NCBI RefSeq assembly: GCF_000447795.1
Contig: NZ_AUNI01000015.1
Coordinates: 186,001 to 250,000, forward strand
DNA length: 64,000 bases
Source: Bacteriovorax sp. Seq25_V
GTDB taxonomy: Bacteria > Bdellovibrionota > Bacteriovoracia > Bacteriovoracales > Bacteriovoracaceae
Direction of reading: 5' to 3'
Under the pieces are notes generated by a model, which was not told the origin of the DNA, made no database searches, and was given only the letters and a program-made list of their open reading frames with translations. The translations under genes were made by a program, and so were the position numbers. Position 1 is the stretch's first letter. Each line of letters starts with the position of its first letter. Shown in pieces: positions 17,446 to 27,042 of this stretch.

Positions 17446-18129
17446 ATGAAAAGTATTAAAATGATTTTGATTGCCTTAGTTATTCCCATGACGAGTTCTT
17501 GGGCCGGGCCCCTACAGGAGAAGCTTGATGCTCGTAAAAATTCAGGAAAAAGGCCTGAAGAGATAAAAAAGATTATGGAAGACTCTCTTAGAGATCTAAA
17601 GGATAGCGGGATTGAAAAAAAGGCTGTTTCTAAAAATATGAGTTTACCAAAATTCATGGTCGGGCCAAAGAGTATTAGTGATGTCTATAAGGATGGGCCA
17701 GTTGTAGTTAAATTTTTTAGAGGGAGCTGGTGTCCATATTGTATTATAGAACTAAAGGAGTACAAAAACTTAGCTGCTGAATTTGAAAAAGCAAACTGTA
17801 AGTTGATTGTTCTTTCACCAGATACAGAAAAAGAAAATTTGAAAACACAGAATAAGTTAGGATTACCTTTCAAGCTTTATAGTGACAAAGATAATATGAT
17901 TGCTAAAAAATTTGGAATTGCTTTTAAAGTTCAAGATGATCTGAATGCTGTTTATAAAAAATTTGGAATTGATCTTGATTCAAATCAAGGAACATCGAAG
18001 CACGAGATACCGATGCCTGGAACTTATGTGGCAAATAAAAAAGGTAAGATTACTTATGCGTTTATCGATGCTGATTATACAAAAAGAGCAGAGCCGCTAG
18101 AAGTATTGAAAGAATGCAAAAATAATTAA
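17446..18129 (+). CDS. Secreted peroxiredoxin-like (AhpC/TSA) protein
   Basis: A 227-residue thioredoxin-fold protein. A signal peptide (KSIKMILIALVIP, likely cut after SSWA20) sends it to the periplasm. After a charged helical region, the domain starts near 85 with VVVKFFRGSWCPYC; C96 is the peroxidatic-type cysteine and C99 makes a CxxC. The later PMPGTYV segment is typical of AhpC/TSA relatives. It probably reduces peroxides or disulfides outside the cytoplasm. I start at the ATG at 17446, preceded by TTAGGAG; a frame extension back to 17338 would bury the signal peptide. Confidence 0.85.
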   Translation: MKSIKMILIALVIPMTSSWAGPLQEKLDARKNSGKRPEEIKKIMEDSLRDLKDSGIEKKAVSKNMSLPKFMVGPKSISDVYKDGPVVVKFFRGSWCPYCIIELKEYKNLAAEFEKANCKLIVLSPDTEKENLKTQNKLGLPFKLYSDKDNMIAKKFGIAFKVQDDLNAVYKKFGIDLDSNQGTSKHEIPMPGTYVANKKGKITYAFIDADYTKRAEPLEVLKECKNN

Positions 18130-18161
18130 ATCCTCCCAATTATGCCTGTATAGCCAACAAA

Positions 18162-18188
18162 ATGGGGTAAATTTTAAATATACCCCAT
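18162..18188. repeat. Inverted repeat downstream of the peroxiredoxin-like gene
   Basis: ATGGGGTA and TACCCCAT form an 8-bp stem around an 11-base AT loop. No T run follows, so it is not a standard terminator; it could be an operator or an RNA end structure. Confidence 0.35.
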
Positions 18189-18290
18189 AAGTGTATGTGA
18201 TTGAAATTATAGAGATATTTATTTTTTATTTATGGAAAAATCGTTCTATGTCGATAATTGACTAATATAGTTTAATATTTGAGGCATTTT

Positions 18291-20621
18291 ATGAAGCTAT
18301 TCCTGTATTTAATTTTTCTATCCTATACATCTGTTTTTGCGGTGAATCTCGGTATTCATGAAGGATTTGGAGAATCGCAACTAACTCCTGAGGATATTGT
18401 CTTTTGTAGAAAGAAGCCTCAGACACTACAGGAATCGTGTCTGCGCGAAATGAACAGACAGAATATCGTTGAAATAAATGAATTAGAAAAACAGAGATCT
18501 TCAAATAGACATATCGTCCTGACAAACCAAGAAATTGAAAAATGTAAATTAAGCTCAGAGCCGGTCATTTGTGAGAGTTCCTTGAGATACAAAAAGGCAA
18601 GAAAACTTGCAGAGGAAAAAGCGGCAAAATCAAAAGTTGATCGTGAGGTCTTAGCTGTTTTAGATGCGAGATCATACAGTCAGTCAAAAGTTCTTCCTAA
18701 GGTTGAAAGGGCAGTAGCTTTAGATGCGAAAAGTACAACAGGAAAAGATGGAAGTATTTTGACGACTGCTACGATTGTTGGACCTGTCGTTTTAACAGAT
18801 GAGGACCGTAAGAAAATTAGTGATTGCACTAAGCGAACTGGTGATTTTAATTTATGTCAAAGAATAGCAAAAAGTGAAAAGAGGGTAGAGCTTGCTAAGT
18901 CTGCTGCTCAGAAAAAATCAAGAGCACCAGCTTCTCAACTAATGGCCAATGAAGGAAGCTCGCTTCCTATCGCAACTGTTGCAGCTCCAGCTCCGGAGAA
19001 AATCAATGAAAAACCTCAAGAGAGAAAAATAGAAGAAGCCGTGAAGGCGGAGCCTTTTATAGTGAGCGTCGAAAATCCTGTAATGGAAGTATTGCCAGTT
19101 AAAGAAGAGAGAGACGTTTTAAATAAGGAAGTTATTTGTAATAAAGCTTATCGATATGAAGTTGTTAAAGATGTAAAAAAATGTGTGAGCAAACTGGATG
19201 AAGATTTTGCAGAAGCATTTAAATTGGAAAGAGATATCGAATTTAAAATTGTCGACAATACTCTTGATGACCATCGTAAACAGTATAGAGCTCAATGTCG
19301 TAAAGATTATAGAATGGGTTATGAGCGTGATGCTTGTTATGAAGAAGTTAGGGCAAAGCTAAGAGAAGAGCGAAAGAAATTAGAGGAGCCTCATAAAGTA
19401 AAGTATGCAATCTATGAAAGTAAGTTAGAGAAAATTGAGGATGAATACGAGGCCAAGAAAAAAGAAAATCTTTTAGCTGAATGTGGGAAAAAACCTTTTA
19501 CACATTCTGGAAGAGAAGGTGATAGCACAAATATTCAATATAATACGTGTAAACGAAAAGCGAATAAGAAATTTAAAGAAGCAAATGCATTAGCTTTTAA
19601 TGAGAAAAAAGCAGAACTTACGGTGAGTGAACTTGAACAAGCGGAAGTTTCTCAAAAGTGTGAGAAAGGTGCATTTAATTTTCTCTCTGGAAGCTATGAT
19701 AAGTGTATAGATCGAACTATCGCAAGTCTCGGTCAAGAAAAGCCCGCGCCTCTAGAAGCGAGTCCAGAAGTTCTTGCTGTTACGCAGTCGTCAGAGGCTA
19801 CCGAAGAAGTGAAATTTAACTGTAGTGATTCAGTCAATAAAGAAATTAAAGCGCTGCTTGAAAATGATCCTGATAATATTCTTGGAAGAATGTTTCATGT
19901 TACATCTTTAAAAATAGCTCAAAAAGTAATTGAAGAAAATAAAAATAAGAGGGCCATCGCATTAACTTTTGAAGATCATATCGCTCAAAATAAAAATCTC
20001 TATAAATCAGATAAGGTTTCTGAACTTCTCGCAACGTATAGAAAACATGGAAAAATTCTAGATGCTGAGTTTATAGATCAAAATATTAAAAATAAAAATC
20101 CGAGTTATTACAAATCGAGAATGACAAATGAAAATATCTCAGCTTATCTCTTAGCTGACATCTATGGCAATCCAACAAAATCAAAGTTTAATGAAGCAGA
20201 TGCTGCAACTGCATGGTTAATGGGGAAGGTTGGAGAAAATAGTCCATTTAAAGCAAAGACAAACGGTACAAATCTTCTTGATATGTCAGTTCTTGTTTAT
20301 CGACATCTAAATCTTGTTAAGGGAGATAGAGAACAATCACAGGCAAGAATTAATGAACTACTTAGTAAAGAGCAAGAATCATTAAACGAGAAGTTTGGAG
20401 CACTGAAAGAAGCTGTTGAAAATAAATTTTCATCACAGTGTACTGAGTTTTTTGCGTCAAATTGTTGGACCAAAGAAGACAGTTTTAATGATCGTATTGC
20501 CTCCTCATTCATGAATCTTGGTGAGGAGCTTCAAGGTAAAATTGATATTGGTTCCGATCTTACTGGTTCGATTGGTGGAAAGTATAAGTTCAACTTTCTA
20601 CCAAAGCAGTTTGTGAAGTAA
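18291..20621 (+). CDS. Large periplasmic protein with twin-cysteine helical repeats
   Basis: A 776-residue secreted protein starting at the ATG at 18291 (GAGG six bases upstream) with a signal peptide ending near SVFA. No family is recognised. A repeating pattern is visible: a Cys, 9-20 residues, a second Cys, then a strongly charged helix. Examples are CRKKPQTLQESC, CKLSSEPVIC, CTKRTGDFNLC, CNKAYRYEVVKDVKKC, CRKDYRMGYERDAC and CEKGAFNFLSGSYDKC. Seven or more such units cover the first two thirds, so the protein may be a rod of disulfide-pinned helical hairpins. The last 250 residues (after about 515) are less repetitive, with few cysteines. Followed by a small secreted protein gene 46 bp later. 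Confidence 0.7.
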   Translation: MKLFLYLIFLSYTSVFAVNLGIHEGFGESQLTPEDIVFCRKKPQTLQESCLREMNRQNIVEINELEKQRSSNRHIVLTNQEIEKCKLSSEPVICESSLRYKKARKLAEEKAAKSKVDREVLAVLDARSYSQSKVLPKVERAVALDAKSTTGKDGSILTTATIVGPVVLTDEDRKKISDCTKRTGDFNLCQRIAKSEKRVELAKSAAQKKSRAPASQLMANEGSSLPIATVAAPAPEKINEKPQERKIEEAVKAEPFIVSVENPVMEVLPVKEERDVLNKEVICNKAYRYEVVKDVKKCVSKLDEDFAEAFKLERDIEFKIVDNTLDDHRKQYRAQCRKDYRMGYERDACYEEVRAKLREERKKLEEPHKVKYAIYESKLEKIEDEYEAKKKENLLAECGKKPFTHSGREGDSTNIQYNTCKRKANKKFKEANALAFNEKKAELTVSELEQAEVSQKCEKGAFNFLSGSYDKCIDRTIASLGQEKPAPLEASPEVLAVTQSSEATEEVKFNCSDSVNKEIKALLENDPDNILGRMFHVTSLKIAQKVIEENKNKRAIALTFEDHIAQNKNLYKSDKVSELLATYRKHGKILDAEFIDQNIKNKNPSYYKSRMTNENISAYLLADIYGNPTKSKFNEADAATAWLMGKVGENSPFKAKTNGTNLLDMSVLVYRHLNLVKGDREQSQARINELLSKEQESLNEKFGALKEAVENKFSSQCTEFFASNCWTKEDSFNDRIASSFMNLGEELQGKIDIGSDLTGSIGGKYKFNFLPKQFVK

Positions 20622-20667
20622 TATTAGAGTATTTGCTACCTCACTAAATTTTCGTTAAGCTACTAGG

Positions 20668-21129
20668 ATGAAAAAAAATATATTCCTAGTAGTAACAGTA
20701 CTTATCTCAAAATTTTCTTATGCATCATCTTGTCTCAATCTCACTGGAAAGTGGGAAGGAATTTGTGATCGCGATGGTGTCATCAAAAAAGAATCTTTAA
20801 TTGTTCGACAAAATAGCTGTGAGGACATTAATTTTTATGGCATCGATTACAAGATAGGAATGCCATATGATGAACGTTACGAGAATGAGTATGAGAAAAC
20901 TGTTAATATCTTTAATCTCTTTTGGGGAGAAGATGGTCAATCACTAAACTTCAATGTGGATAGAGTGAAGTGGATGAAGGGCAAAAATGAGGTTTCAACA
21001 GGAGAGGGAATTGGACATCTTAAGATTGTAGATCAGGTGATGTACTACAGTCGTACATACTCAGCGAGATCTCGTGATGGGATTTATTCAAAAGAGTCTC
21101 GCAAATGTGAGTTTACGAGAAAGAAATAA
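20668..21129 (+). CDS. Small secreted beta-rich protein, unknown
   Basis: A 153-residue protein with a clear signal peptide (cut near YASS). The mature start LNLTGKWEG and the strand pattern recall lipocalin-type or other small beta barrels, but the similarity is too short to name a family. Four cysteines could form two disulfides. It follows the twin-cysteine protein and is closed by a hairpin terminator. Confidence 0.7.
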   Translation: MKKNIFLVVTVLISKFSYASSCLNLTGKWEGICDRDGVIKKESLIVRQNSCEDINFYGIDYKIGMPYDERYENEYEKTVNIFNLFWGEDGQSLNFNVDRVKWMKGKNEVSTGEGIGHLKIVDQVMYYSRTYSARSRDGIYSKESRKCEFTRKK

Positions 21130-21154
21130 GGGTCCTAGATGGACCCATTTTTTT
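21130..21154 (+). terminator. Terminator after the small secreted protein gene
   Basis: GGGTCC and GGACCC with loop TAGAT, then a run of seven T. It begins right after the stop and overlaps the end of the convergent ATP-grasp gene. Confidence 0.8.
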
Positions 21155-22631
21155 GTTTTTCAATTCGATTAACAAATTCTTTAATGACTAGATTATAAAG
21201 CTCTTCTCCTAAAACCTTGTCTTCTACATTAAAGTCAATATTTGGGTTGTCATTAACTTCTACTACATACGCCTTTGATCCATCATCTTTTAAGTCAACA
21301 CCATAAAGACTATCTCCGATTAGGTTTGCCGCCTTTAAAGCAGTCTTAACTACATAAGGAGGAGCATCTTCAATTCTCATTGTTTCAAAGTTTCCAGAAA
21401 AATCATCGTTGGATTTCTCTTGGTTATGGTTATAGATTTGCCAATGGCCTTTACTCATAAAATACTTACAAGCAAAAATTGGTTTCTTTCCAATAATTCC
21501 AATACGCCAGTCGTAATCGGTATAGAAAAACTTTTGAACCATCACGAGTGAAGACTTTTTTAAGAAGTCTTTTAATAGGGCAAGTAGCTCAGTTCTATCT
21601 TTTGCCTTTTTTACTCCAATTGAAAAAGAACCATCTGGAACTTTTAAAACCATTGGATAGGATAATGACTCTTCTAGCATGTTAAGAGTTTTCTCTTTTG
21701 AGTCAGAGACAAAGTGTCCAGGGATAATTGGAACATTATTTCTTTCAAATAAATTTGCTAAAAATATTTTGTTCGTACACTTTAGTATTGAATCTGGATC
21801 GTCGATGACAACAAGTCCTTCGGCTTTCGCTTTCTTAGAAAATTTATATGTAATATTTGTGATACTTGTCGTTTGTCTAATAAATAGAGCGTCAAATTCA
21901 CTTAGTCTTGAGAGGTCGCGCTTTGTGATCATTTCACAGTATACCGATTGCTCCTTGCAGGCCTTGGCAAAAAGCTTAAGTGCTTGCTCATCACTTGGTG
22001 CCATATTTTCATCAGGGTCAACTAGGATAGCTAGATCATAACGATATGTTTTACTACTCTTTGGTGTCCTCCAGATTTTTGTACTAAATTTTTCAAGAGC
22101 TTTTGCGAATATGTTTTGATCATTTTCACTTAGAGTTTTTAAACCCACTTGGTGAACAGTATCTACTTTCCAAAAATTCTTATAAGAGACAACAACCTCG
22201 AGAATAGGGCATGGATACTGCTCAAAAATTTGGCGTCCTATGGACTTTAAAAGCTTGTTTTCAACTTCTCCAAAAAATATTTTAAAACTAAAAGATTTAA
22301 CATCAATATCTTTTTGAATAATTTTCGGAGCAATCTCCTTAATCTGTTCATCAAACTCTTCAAGGTCATACAGATAGAATCCTTTCTTTGAAAGGTCATT
22401 AATTACTTTTACTGCTGGCATGATCTTGTGGCTTCTTGCTTCTGCGAGTAGGCTGCAGTAATAACCCATCGATAGATATGATGTGTCTTGGCAAAGGTTT
22501 AAAACCCTCGTTGATTTCATTTCGGAGTAAGATTTTGAAAAAAGATAATCATTGGCGAGAATAAGCTGATCAGTAGGGAAATATGGTTTCCAGTCATCAA
22601 TCTTATCTACAAGTACGAAAAAATTTGTCAT
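21135..22631 (-). CDS. RimK-like ATP-grasp ligase with RLAN N-terminal domain
   Basis: A 498-residue protein. The N-terminal 150 residues match the RLAN module (LNLCQDTSYLSMGYYCSLLAEAR), and the C-terminal half is an ATP-grasp of the RimK/glutathione-synthetase type: IDDPDSILKCTNK, YPMVLKVPDGSFSIGV for nucleotide binding and VEVNDNPNIDFN for magnesium. Such enzymes join amino acids or peptides through acyl-phosphate intermediates; substrate unknown. It is divergent from the GNAT-peptidase gene across 86 bp. RLAN ligases are known from comparative genomics to pair with GNAT and papain-like peptidase proteins, so the two probably act in one pathway. Confidence 0.85.
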   Translation of the reverse strand: MTNFFVLVDKIDDWKPYFPTDQLILANDYLFSKSYSEMKSTRVLNLCQDTSYLSMGYYCSLLAEARSHKIMPAVKVINDLSKKGFYLYDLEEFDEQIKEIAPKIIQKDIDVKSFSFKIFFGEVENKLLKSIGRQIFEQYPCPILEVVVSYKNFWKVDTVHQVGLKTLSENDQNIFAKALEKFSTKIWRTPKSSKTYRYDLAILVDPDENMAPSDEQALKLFAKACKEQSVYCEMITKRDLSRLSEFDALFIRQTTSITNITYKFSKKAKAEGLVVIDDPDSILKCTNKIFLANLFERNNVPIIPGHFVSDSKEKTLNMLEESLSYPMVLKVPDGSFSIGVKKAKDRTELLALLKDFLKKSSLVMVQKFFYTDYDWRIGIIGKKPIFACKYFMSKGHWQIYNHNQEKSNDDFSGNFETMRIEDAPPYVVKTALKAANLIGDSLYGVDLKDDGSKAYVVEVNDNPNIDFNVEDKVLGEELYNLVIKEFVNRIEKQKNGSI

Positions 22632-22717
22632 TTAAATTTCCTTAAAAATTTTATGAAATCAATATACCAAAAACTAAATCTGAGGTAACTTAAATTATTA
22701 GGAATTTTAGGGGTTGT

Positions 22718-23818
22718 ATGAATATTAAGTTTCGCCTGGCCAAGAAAGAAGATGCTCCAAAACTTTTGGAAATCGAAGAGAAGTCTTTCTCTTCGGATTG
22801 CTTAAGTCTACGTCAGTTTAACTACTTTATTAACAAAGCAAACAGCTCGCTTATTATCGCTTACGATAAAGATAACTCAGGGATACTTGGCTATGCCCTA
22901 ATCCTATTTCATCGAGGAACATCTTTAGCTAGGCTTTACTCAATCGCCGTAGCCCCTGAATTTAGAAAGTTCAAGGTTGGCCTTAAGTTAATGAAGAAAA
23001 TTGAAGATGAGGCCCTTGAGCATGGAAGTACCTATATTCGCCTCGAGGTTAAAACGACAAACGAAAGGGCAATTAATCTCTACGAAGAGCTTGGATATCG
23101 AAAATTTGGCCATAAGGTTAACTATTACGAGGACCACGAGGATGCAGAGTGTTACGAGAAGAAGATTCGAAAGTTCGAGTCTCGTCCTAAAATTAAGGTG
23201 CCTTACTATCACCAAAAAACTGAGTTTACTTGTGGCCCTTCCTCTTTAATGATGGCGATGAAGGCCTTTGATAAAAATATTCAACTTAAACTTTCAACAG
23301 AGATGCAAATTTGGAGAGAGGCGACGACTATTTTTATGACATCTGGTCACGGTGGTTGTGGTCCCCATGGTCTTGCTCTTGCGGCTAAGAGAAGAAATTT
23401 TGAAGTTGAGCTTTACTTAAATTCTAAGGCTCCACTTTTTATTAAGGGTGTTAGAGACAAGAAGAAGAAAGATATTATTGAAATTGTTCAAAAAGAATTT
23501 GAAAAAGAGTTAAAACAGACAAATGTAAAAATCTATTATGATGAGTATAGTTTTACAACCTTAAAGGATATTCTTGATAGTGGAGGTATTCCACTTGTTC
23601 TTATTAGCGCTTATCGACTCACGGAAACGAAAGCTCCCCACTGGATTGTGATCACTGGAATAGAAGAGGATTTTATTTATTTCCACGATCCTGAAATTGA
23701 CGATAACCAAACGCCTTACGACAATATGGATATTCCAGTAAGTAAGATAGAGTTTGAGAAAATGTCAAAATTTGGAACGGGTCAGCTAAAGAGTATTGTT
23801 GCCATTTATTCAAGCTAA
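22718..23818 (+). CDS. GNAT acetyltransferase fused to a C39-like cysteine peptidase
   Basis: A 366-residue two-domain protein. The GNAT domain (1-148) has IAVAPEFRKFKVG, where the first Gly of the acetyl-CoA loop is Lys, and TTNERAINLYEELGYRKFG. The second domain (about 155-366) is a papain-like C39-type peptidase: VPYYHQKTEFTCGPSS with the nucleophile C172, H308 in APHWIVITGI and an Asp in FHDPEID. Combining an acyl-transfer domain and a peptidase in one chain suggests a peptide-modifying or peptide-trimming enzyme. It faces the RLAN ATP-grasp gene. It may trim or cap the ligase product; this is inference from gene context. Confidence 0.88.
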   Translation: MNIKFRLAKKEDAPKLLEIEEKSFSSDCLSLRQFNYFINKANSSLIIAYDKDNSGILGYALILFHRGTSLARLYSIAVAPEFRKFKVGLKLMKKIEDEALEHGSTYIRLEVKTTNERAINLYEELGYRKFGHKVNYYEDHEDAECYEKKIRKFESRPKIKVPYYHQKTEFTCGPSSLMMAMKAFDKNIQLKLSTEMQIWREATTIFMTSGHGGCGPHGLALAAKRRNFEVELYLNSKAPLFIKGVRDKKKKDIIEIVQKEFEKELKQTNVKIYYDEYSFTTLKDILDSGGIPLVLISAYRLTETKAPHWIVITGIEEDFIYFHDPEIDDNQTPYDNMDIPVSKIEFEKMSKFGTGQLKSIVAIYSS

Positions 23819-23871
23819 ATCATTGCCTTTGTTCGAAGATTCTTGCTATCATTGGAGTAGGAGATTACGAA

Positions 23872-25611
23872 ATGTTGACGACACCTGTTATCAAGGATGA
23901 TGATCTGGTTTTTCCTGGAGAGGGATGGTTTCTCTACTGGAAGACTTCAGCTTCACTTTGGAAGACTAAAATAGAAGAGCTCTCTGGAGCATCAAAAATA
24001 ATTATACCAATTAATTGGAGCTTTCACTCGGACACAGGTGAGAGATTCGATTTTGCGAATGAAAAGCCCGAAACAGATTTAAAAAAACTAAGCGACATTT
24101 GTCAGCAGTATGACAAGGAAGTAATTTTTCTACTTTCATTATCGCCGATGCCATTTCTTCCAAATGGTGGAATTCCATTTCTCTTGGCCCGCAATAATTC
24201 ACAGAATCAAAATGGTATGAATAAGGCCTTTGCTGATAGTGAAGGGAATATTAATCAAATATATTCTTATTTTGATCCAAGAATTTTCACGGCATTTACA
24301 AGATTTTGTCATGAGCTAGGTACTTACTTCTCGCGCGCAGGAATCAATGCTGGCGTTTGGGGAGTTGATTGTGGGAGTTTCGAAGATGGAAGCTTTCAAT
24401 CTTTTATCGAAGACTATTCTCCAGTATTTGATAAAGGATTCTCACGTTATCTTCAAGCAAAGAAAGAAGATGAAAACTTTGCGAAACAAAATATTGATCA
24501 AGAATTAGAAAGTAACTTAAAGAAAGAATATCAAAAAGTTATTTATGATCTCTACCTAGGAGCTGCAGAGAAAGAACTTGCAACCTACTGGCAGGGTGTA
24601 AAAAAATATGGCTTTCTCCTTGGTAAGAGTAATGACTTGATTTATAGATCTATAGATCATATCTCAGATCTTGCGATTATGGATGAGGCGATAAGTTATC
24701 TCAGTCATGGGGTTTACCCATCATCAATGCTCCTACCTACGAGAAGAAAGAAAGGTATTTTTGCTTCTTTTAAAAATAAAGTTCTTTCTCGTGATAGTAT
24801 CGAATTACTGTATAACGACAAGACTCTTTCGAGCTCTTTTGATTACTGCTTCAAGCCTTCATATATGATCAAGGTTTTTCATAATGATCAAGTGATAAAC
24901 TCTTTAAAACAAATCAGCGATTCTGGCTTTACGAAATACTGTGACGAGAATTTTAGTTCAAACACATTTTATTCTTCGTATTCTGATTTTAACTGGGAAG
25001 ATGAGCTTGACTCTGGCCATGAGTATTTTTATTTCTCTGGTAAGGATCTCGATCTTAAAAAAATGAGTAGTGCTTTGAAGATGTTTATGAATGGGATGAA
25101 TATCTTCATTGATAAAAATGGTCTTGATGAATCTTTACAGCGTCGTTTGGAATCATTTTACATCGAAAATGATCTCGAAATTGAAAGACTTCGTTATCTA
25201 ACGCAGATTGAAACTATCTCAATGGGGGATGGGCGTTTATTTATCTATGATAGCTCAGAGCTAACCGCCTTAGAAAATTCCGCTACAAAGCTAGATCAAT
25301 TTTGGGCAAAGGTTTTCTCAAGCCTTGAAGTCGAATATTGTCAAATTGATGCTGAAACTGGAATTCGTTATGTTTGGTATCAGCGTAATGTAAGTCATAG
25401 TGACCTCAAGTATGAAAGAGTGAAGAGAATTAATATCTTCAATCCTTCGAGTTATAAGAAGAAACTTAAAATTAAGTATCCTTCAACATATGTTTTTCAA
25501 AAAATTATTGATGAAGAAAATGTACAACTTACAAATACAACCCATGAGATTGAATTGTCATTCATGCCAAAAGGTAGTGTAAGTCTAGACTTTGGAGTAA
25601 TTTTAAGATGA
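23872..25611 (+). CDS. Putative TIM-barrel glycosidase-like protein
   Basis: A 579-residue protein without a signal peptide. The N-terminal 250 residues show the alternation of a TIM barrel, with IIIPINWSFHS, FLLSLSPMPFLPNGG and GVWGVDCGSFEDGSF, reminiscent of beta-galactosidase-type (clan A) glycosidases, where a Glu or Asp follows such strands. The C-terminal region (KRINIFNPSSYKKKLKIKYP) looks like a beta domain. I cannot place it in a GH family. It lies 53 bp after the GNAT-peptidase gene and overlaps the next gene by four bases. Confidence 0.5.
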   Translation: MLTTPVIKDDDLVFPGEGWFLYWKTSASLWKTKIEELSGASKIIIPINWSFHSDTGERFDFANEKPETDLKKLSDICQQYDKEVIFLLSLSPMPFLPNGGIPFLLARNNSQNQNGMNKAFADSEGNINQIYSYFDPRIFTAFTRFCHELGTYFSRAGINAGVWGVDCGSFEDGSFQSFIEDYSPVFDKGFSRYLQAKKEDENFAKQNIDQELESNLKKEYQKVIYDLYLGAAEKELATYWQGVKKYGFLLGKSNDLIYRSIDHISDLAIMDEAISYLSHGVYPSSMLLPTRRKKGIFASFKNKVLSRDSIELLYNDKTLSSSFDYCFKPSYMIKVFHNDQVINSLKQISDSGFTKYCDENFSSNTFYSSYSDFNWEDELDSGHEYFYFSGKDLDLKKMSSALKMFMNGMNIFIDKNGLDESLQRRLESFYIENDLEIERLRYLTQIETISMGDGRLFIYDSSELTALENSATKLDQFWAKVFSSLEVEYCQIDAETGIRYVWYQRNVSHSDLKYERVKRINIFNPSSYKKKLKIKYPSTYVFQKIIDEENVQLTNTTHEIELSFMPKGSVSLDFGVILR

Positions 25612-25988
25612 ATATAGAAAAAACACTTATACTTATTTACTCTCGAGATCAACGCAAAGGATTGGCTCGTTTCATTGAAGTAACCTATTCAATTAAAGGT
25701 CTTGTTCCATTAGAAGAAGTTGTTGACCTCAACTCTGATTTTAAAACTATGTTCGATGGTACACGTCTTGGACCTTTTGAGACTGAAGAAGAACTTAAAA
25801 ACTTCTCTCTAGGTTTAAGTACAAAACTTCGCTACGAAGGAGTTTGCTTGGTCGATAGTGAGCTATTAAATCGTGCTTACTCAGAGGTTTCTAATATAGC
25901 GAAGCTCAATCAATTTCTTTTTGATAATGGAGATAAGCATCTCAATCCTGAGCCAAGAAATAAGGGAATTTTTTCCAAGTTTTTTTAA
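25608..25988 (+). CDS. Conserved-looking cytoplasmic protein, unknown
   Basis: A 126-residue soluble protein whose ATGA start overlaps the stop of the glycosidase-like gene, so it is translationally coupled. The sequence mixes short strands and helices (TLILIYSRDQRKG at the start, NKGIFSKFF at the end) with no signal peptide or membrane segment. No family is recognised. Ends at a bidirectional terminator. Confidence 0.65.
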   Translation: MNIEKTLILIYSRDQRKGLARFIEVTYSIKGLVPLEEVVDLNSDFKTMFDGTRLGPFETEEELKNFSLGLSTKLRYEGVCLVDSELLNRAYSEVSNIAKLNQFLFDNGDKHLNPEPRNKGIFSKFF

Positions 25989-25994
25989 TGGGAG

Positions 25995-26025
25995 AAAATC
26001 CAGATAGTTAAAAATCTGGATTTTA
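25995..26025. terminator. Bidirectional terminator
   Basis: AAAATCCAGAT and ATCTGGATTTT pair over 11 bp with an 8-base loop between two convergent genes; the A and T ends work for either strand. Confidence 0.8.
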
Positions 26026-26037
26026 TTATTCCATTTT

Positions 26038-26877
26038 TTAAGGAGTGAAAACTTCAAAAGTCGCTGTGAGTGGCTTGTGGTCGGCGCCTTCGATTTCACC
26101 TTTAACTTCAGATGTTACGAGATTCAGGTTTTTGTAGAAAATATAATCAAGAACTTTTCCGAGTACTCTCATTCGATCATCTTCGTCTTTACTATATTTA
26201 ACTTCTGTCATTTTCGCATCAGCCATTAGTTCTCTTAGCATTTTTGTTTTTTTCTTTGACCAAACATTGAAGTCGCCTGCAAAAATTACTGGGCCACTGT
26301 GATTTTTAATTCTCTCTAGAACTTCTTTGATTTGGTGTTTAAGTTTCTTTGCTGACACGAAATTAATAGCGTGAATATTAGCAACGAGTAACTCTTCTCC
26401 ATTTTCTAATGGATGAGTTGTTATCATTACAATTTTAGGGGTTCTAATAAATGGTTCGCGGTAATGTGAACGAAGATAGTCAACTGAGCTCGGTTGATGA
26501 TCTGATATCGTTGCTACACCAGTTCTCGTTTCTCCCTTGTAAAAAAAAGAAGTGGCCATGTTGTAATAGAAGTCACCATGTGTTTTGAAAACGTTGAACA
26601 TTTTATTATCGAGATACATCTCTTGAGAAATGATAATATTAGCGTTTGTACTTAGAGCTTTGAAATCACTTTCCCAGCTATCGTTACTGCCTTTGTACAT
26701 ATTCCAAACAAGAATATTAAATGGTGAAGCCAGCTTCTCTTGTGATGGGTTCCCTGTCACATAAGTTTTTAGAACATTTGATTTTGATGGGATTTTATGG
26801 AGTTTTAATAATTTTGCATCGACCGGGTTTGCGAATAAACACACGGTTGCTAGAGCTCCTACTAAGCCTTTTAGCAT
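26038..26877 (-). CDS. Secreted endonuclease/exonuclease/phosphatase-family protein
   Basis: A 279-residue EEP-family phosphoesterase with a signal peptide (cut near NPVDA). Motifs in order: VWNMYKG, SQEMYL with the metal-binding Glu, FAGDFNVWS with the Asp-x-Asn pair, LDYIFYKN and GADHKPL, where the usual Ser-Asp-His is Ala-Asp-His. The catalytic Asp and His are kept, so it is probably an active metal-dependent phosphodiesterase acting on nucleic acids or phospholipids outside the cytoplasm. That would suit digestion of prey or environmental DNA (inference). I start at the ATG at 26877 with AAAAGGA seven bases upstream. Confidence 0.85.
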   Translation of the reverse strand: MLKGLVGALATVCLFANPVDAKLLKLHKIPSKSNVLKTYVTGNPSQEKLASPFNILVWNMYKGSNDSWESDFKALSTNANIIISQEMYLDNKMFNVFKTHGDFYYNMATSFFYKGETRTGVATISDHQPSSVDYLRSHYREPFIRTPKIVMITTHPLENGEELLVANIHAINFVSAKKLKHQIKEVLERIKNHSGPVIFAGDFNVWSKKKTKMLRELMADAKMTEVKYSKDEDDRMRVLGKVLDYIFYKNLNLVTSEVKGEIEGADHKPLTATFEVFTP

Positions 26878-27042
26878 AAACAAGTCCTTTTGTTTTTATG
26901 TACATTTTAAAGGATGACAGATAAGCCTCTGAAATTCAATAGTAAAATCTTAGATTTTTCGTATAACTATTACCTAAGTAATTGCATTTGTTGATTTTGT
27001 GGTCTACTAATTGGCTGTATAATTACCTATGGAGCACTTGAT

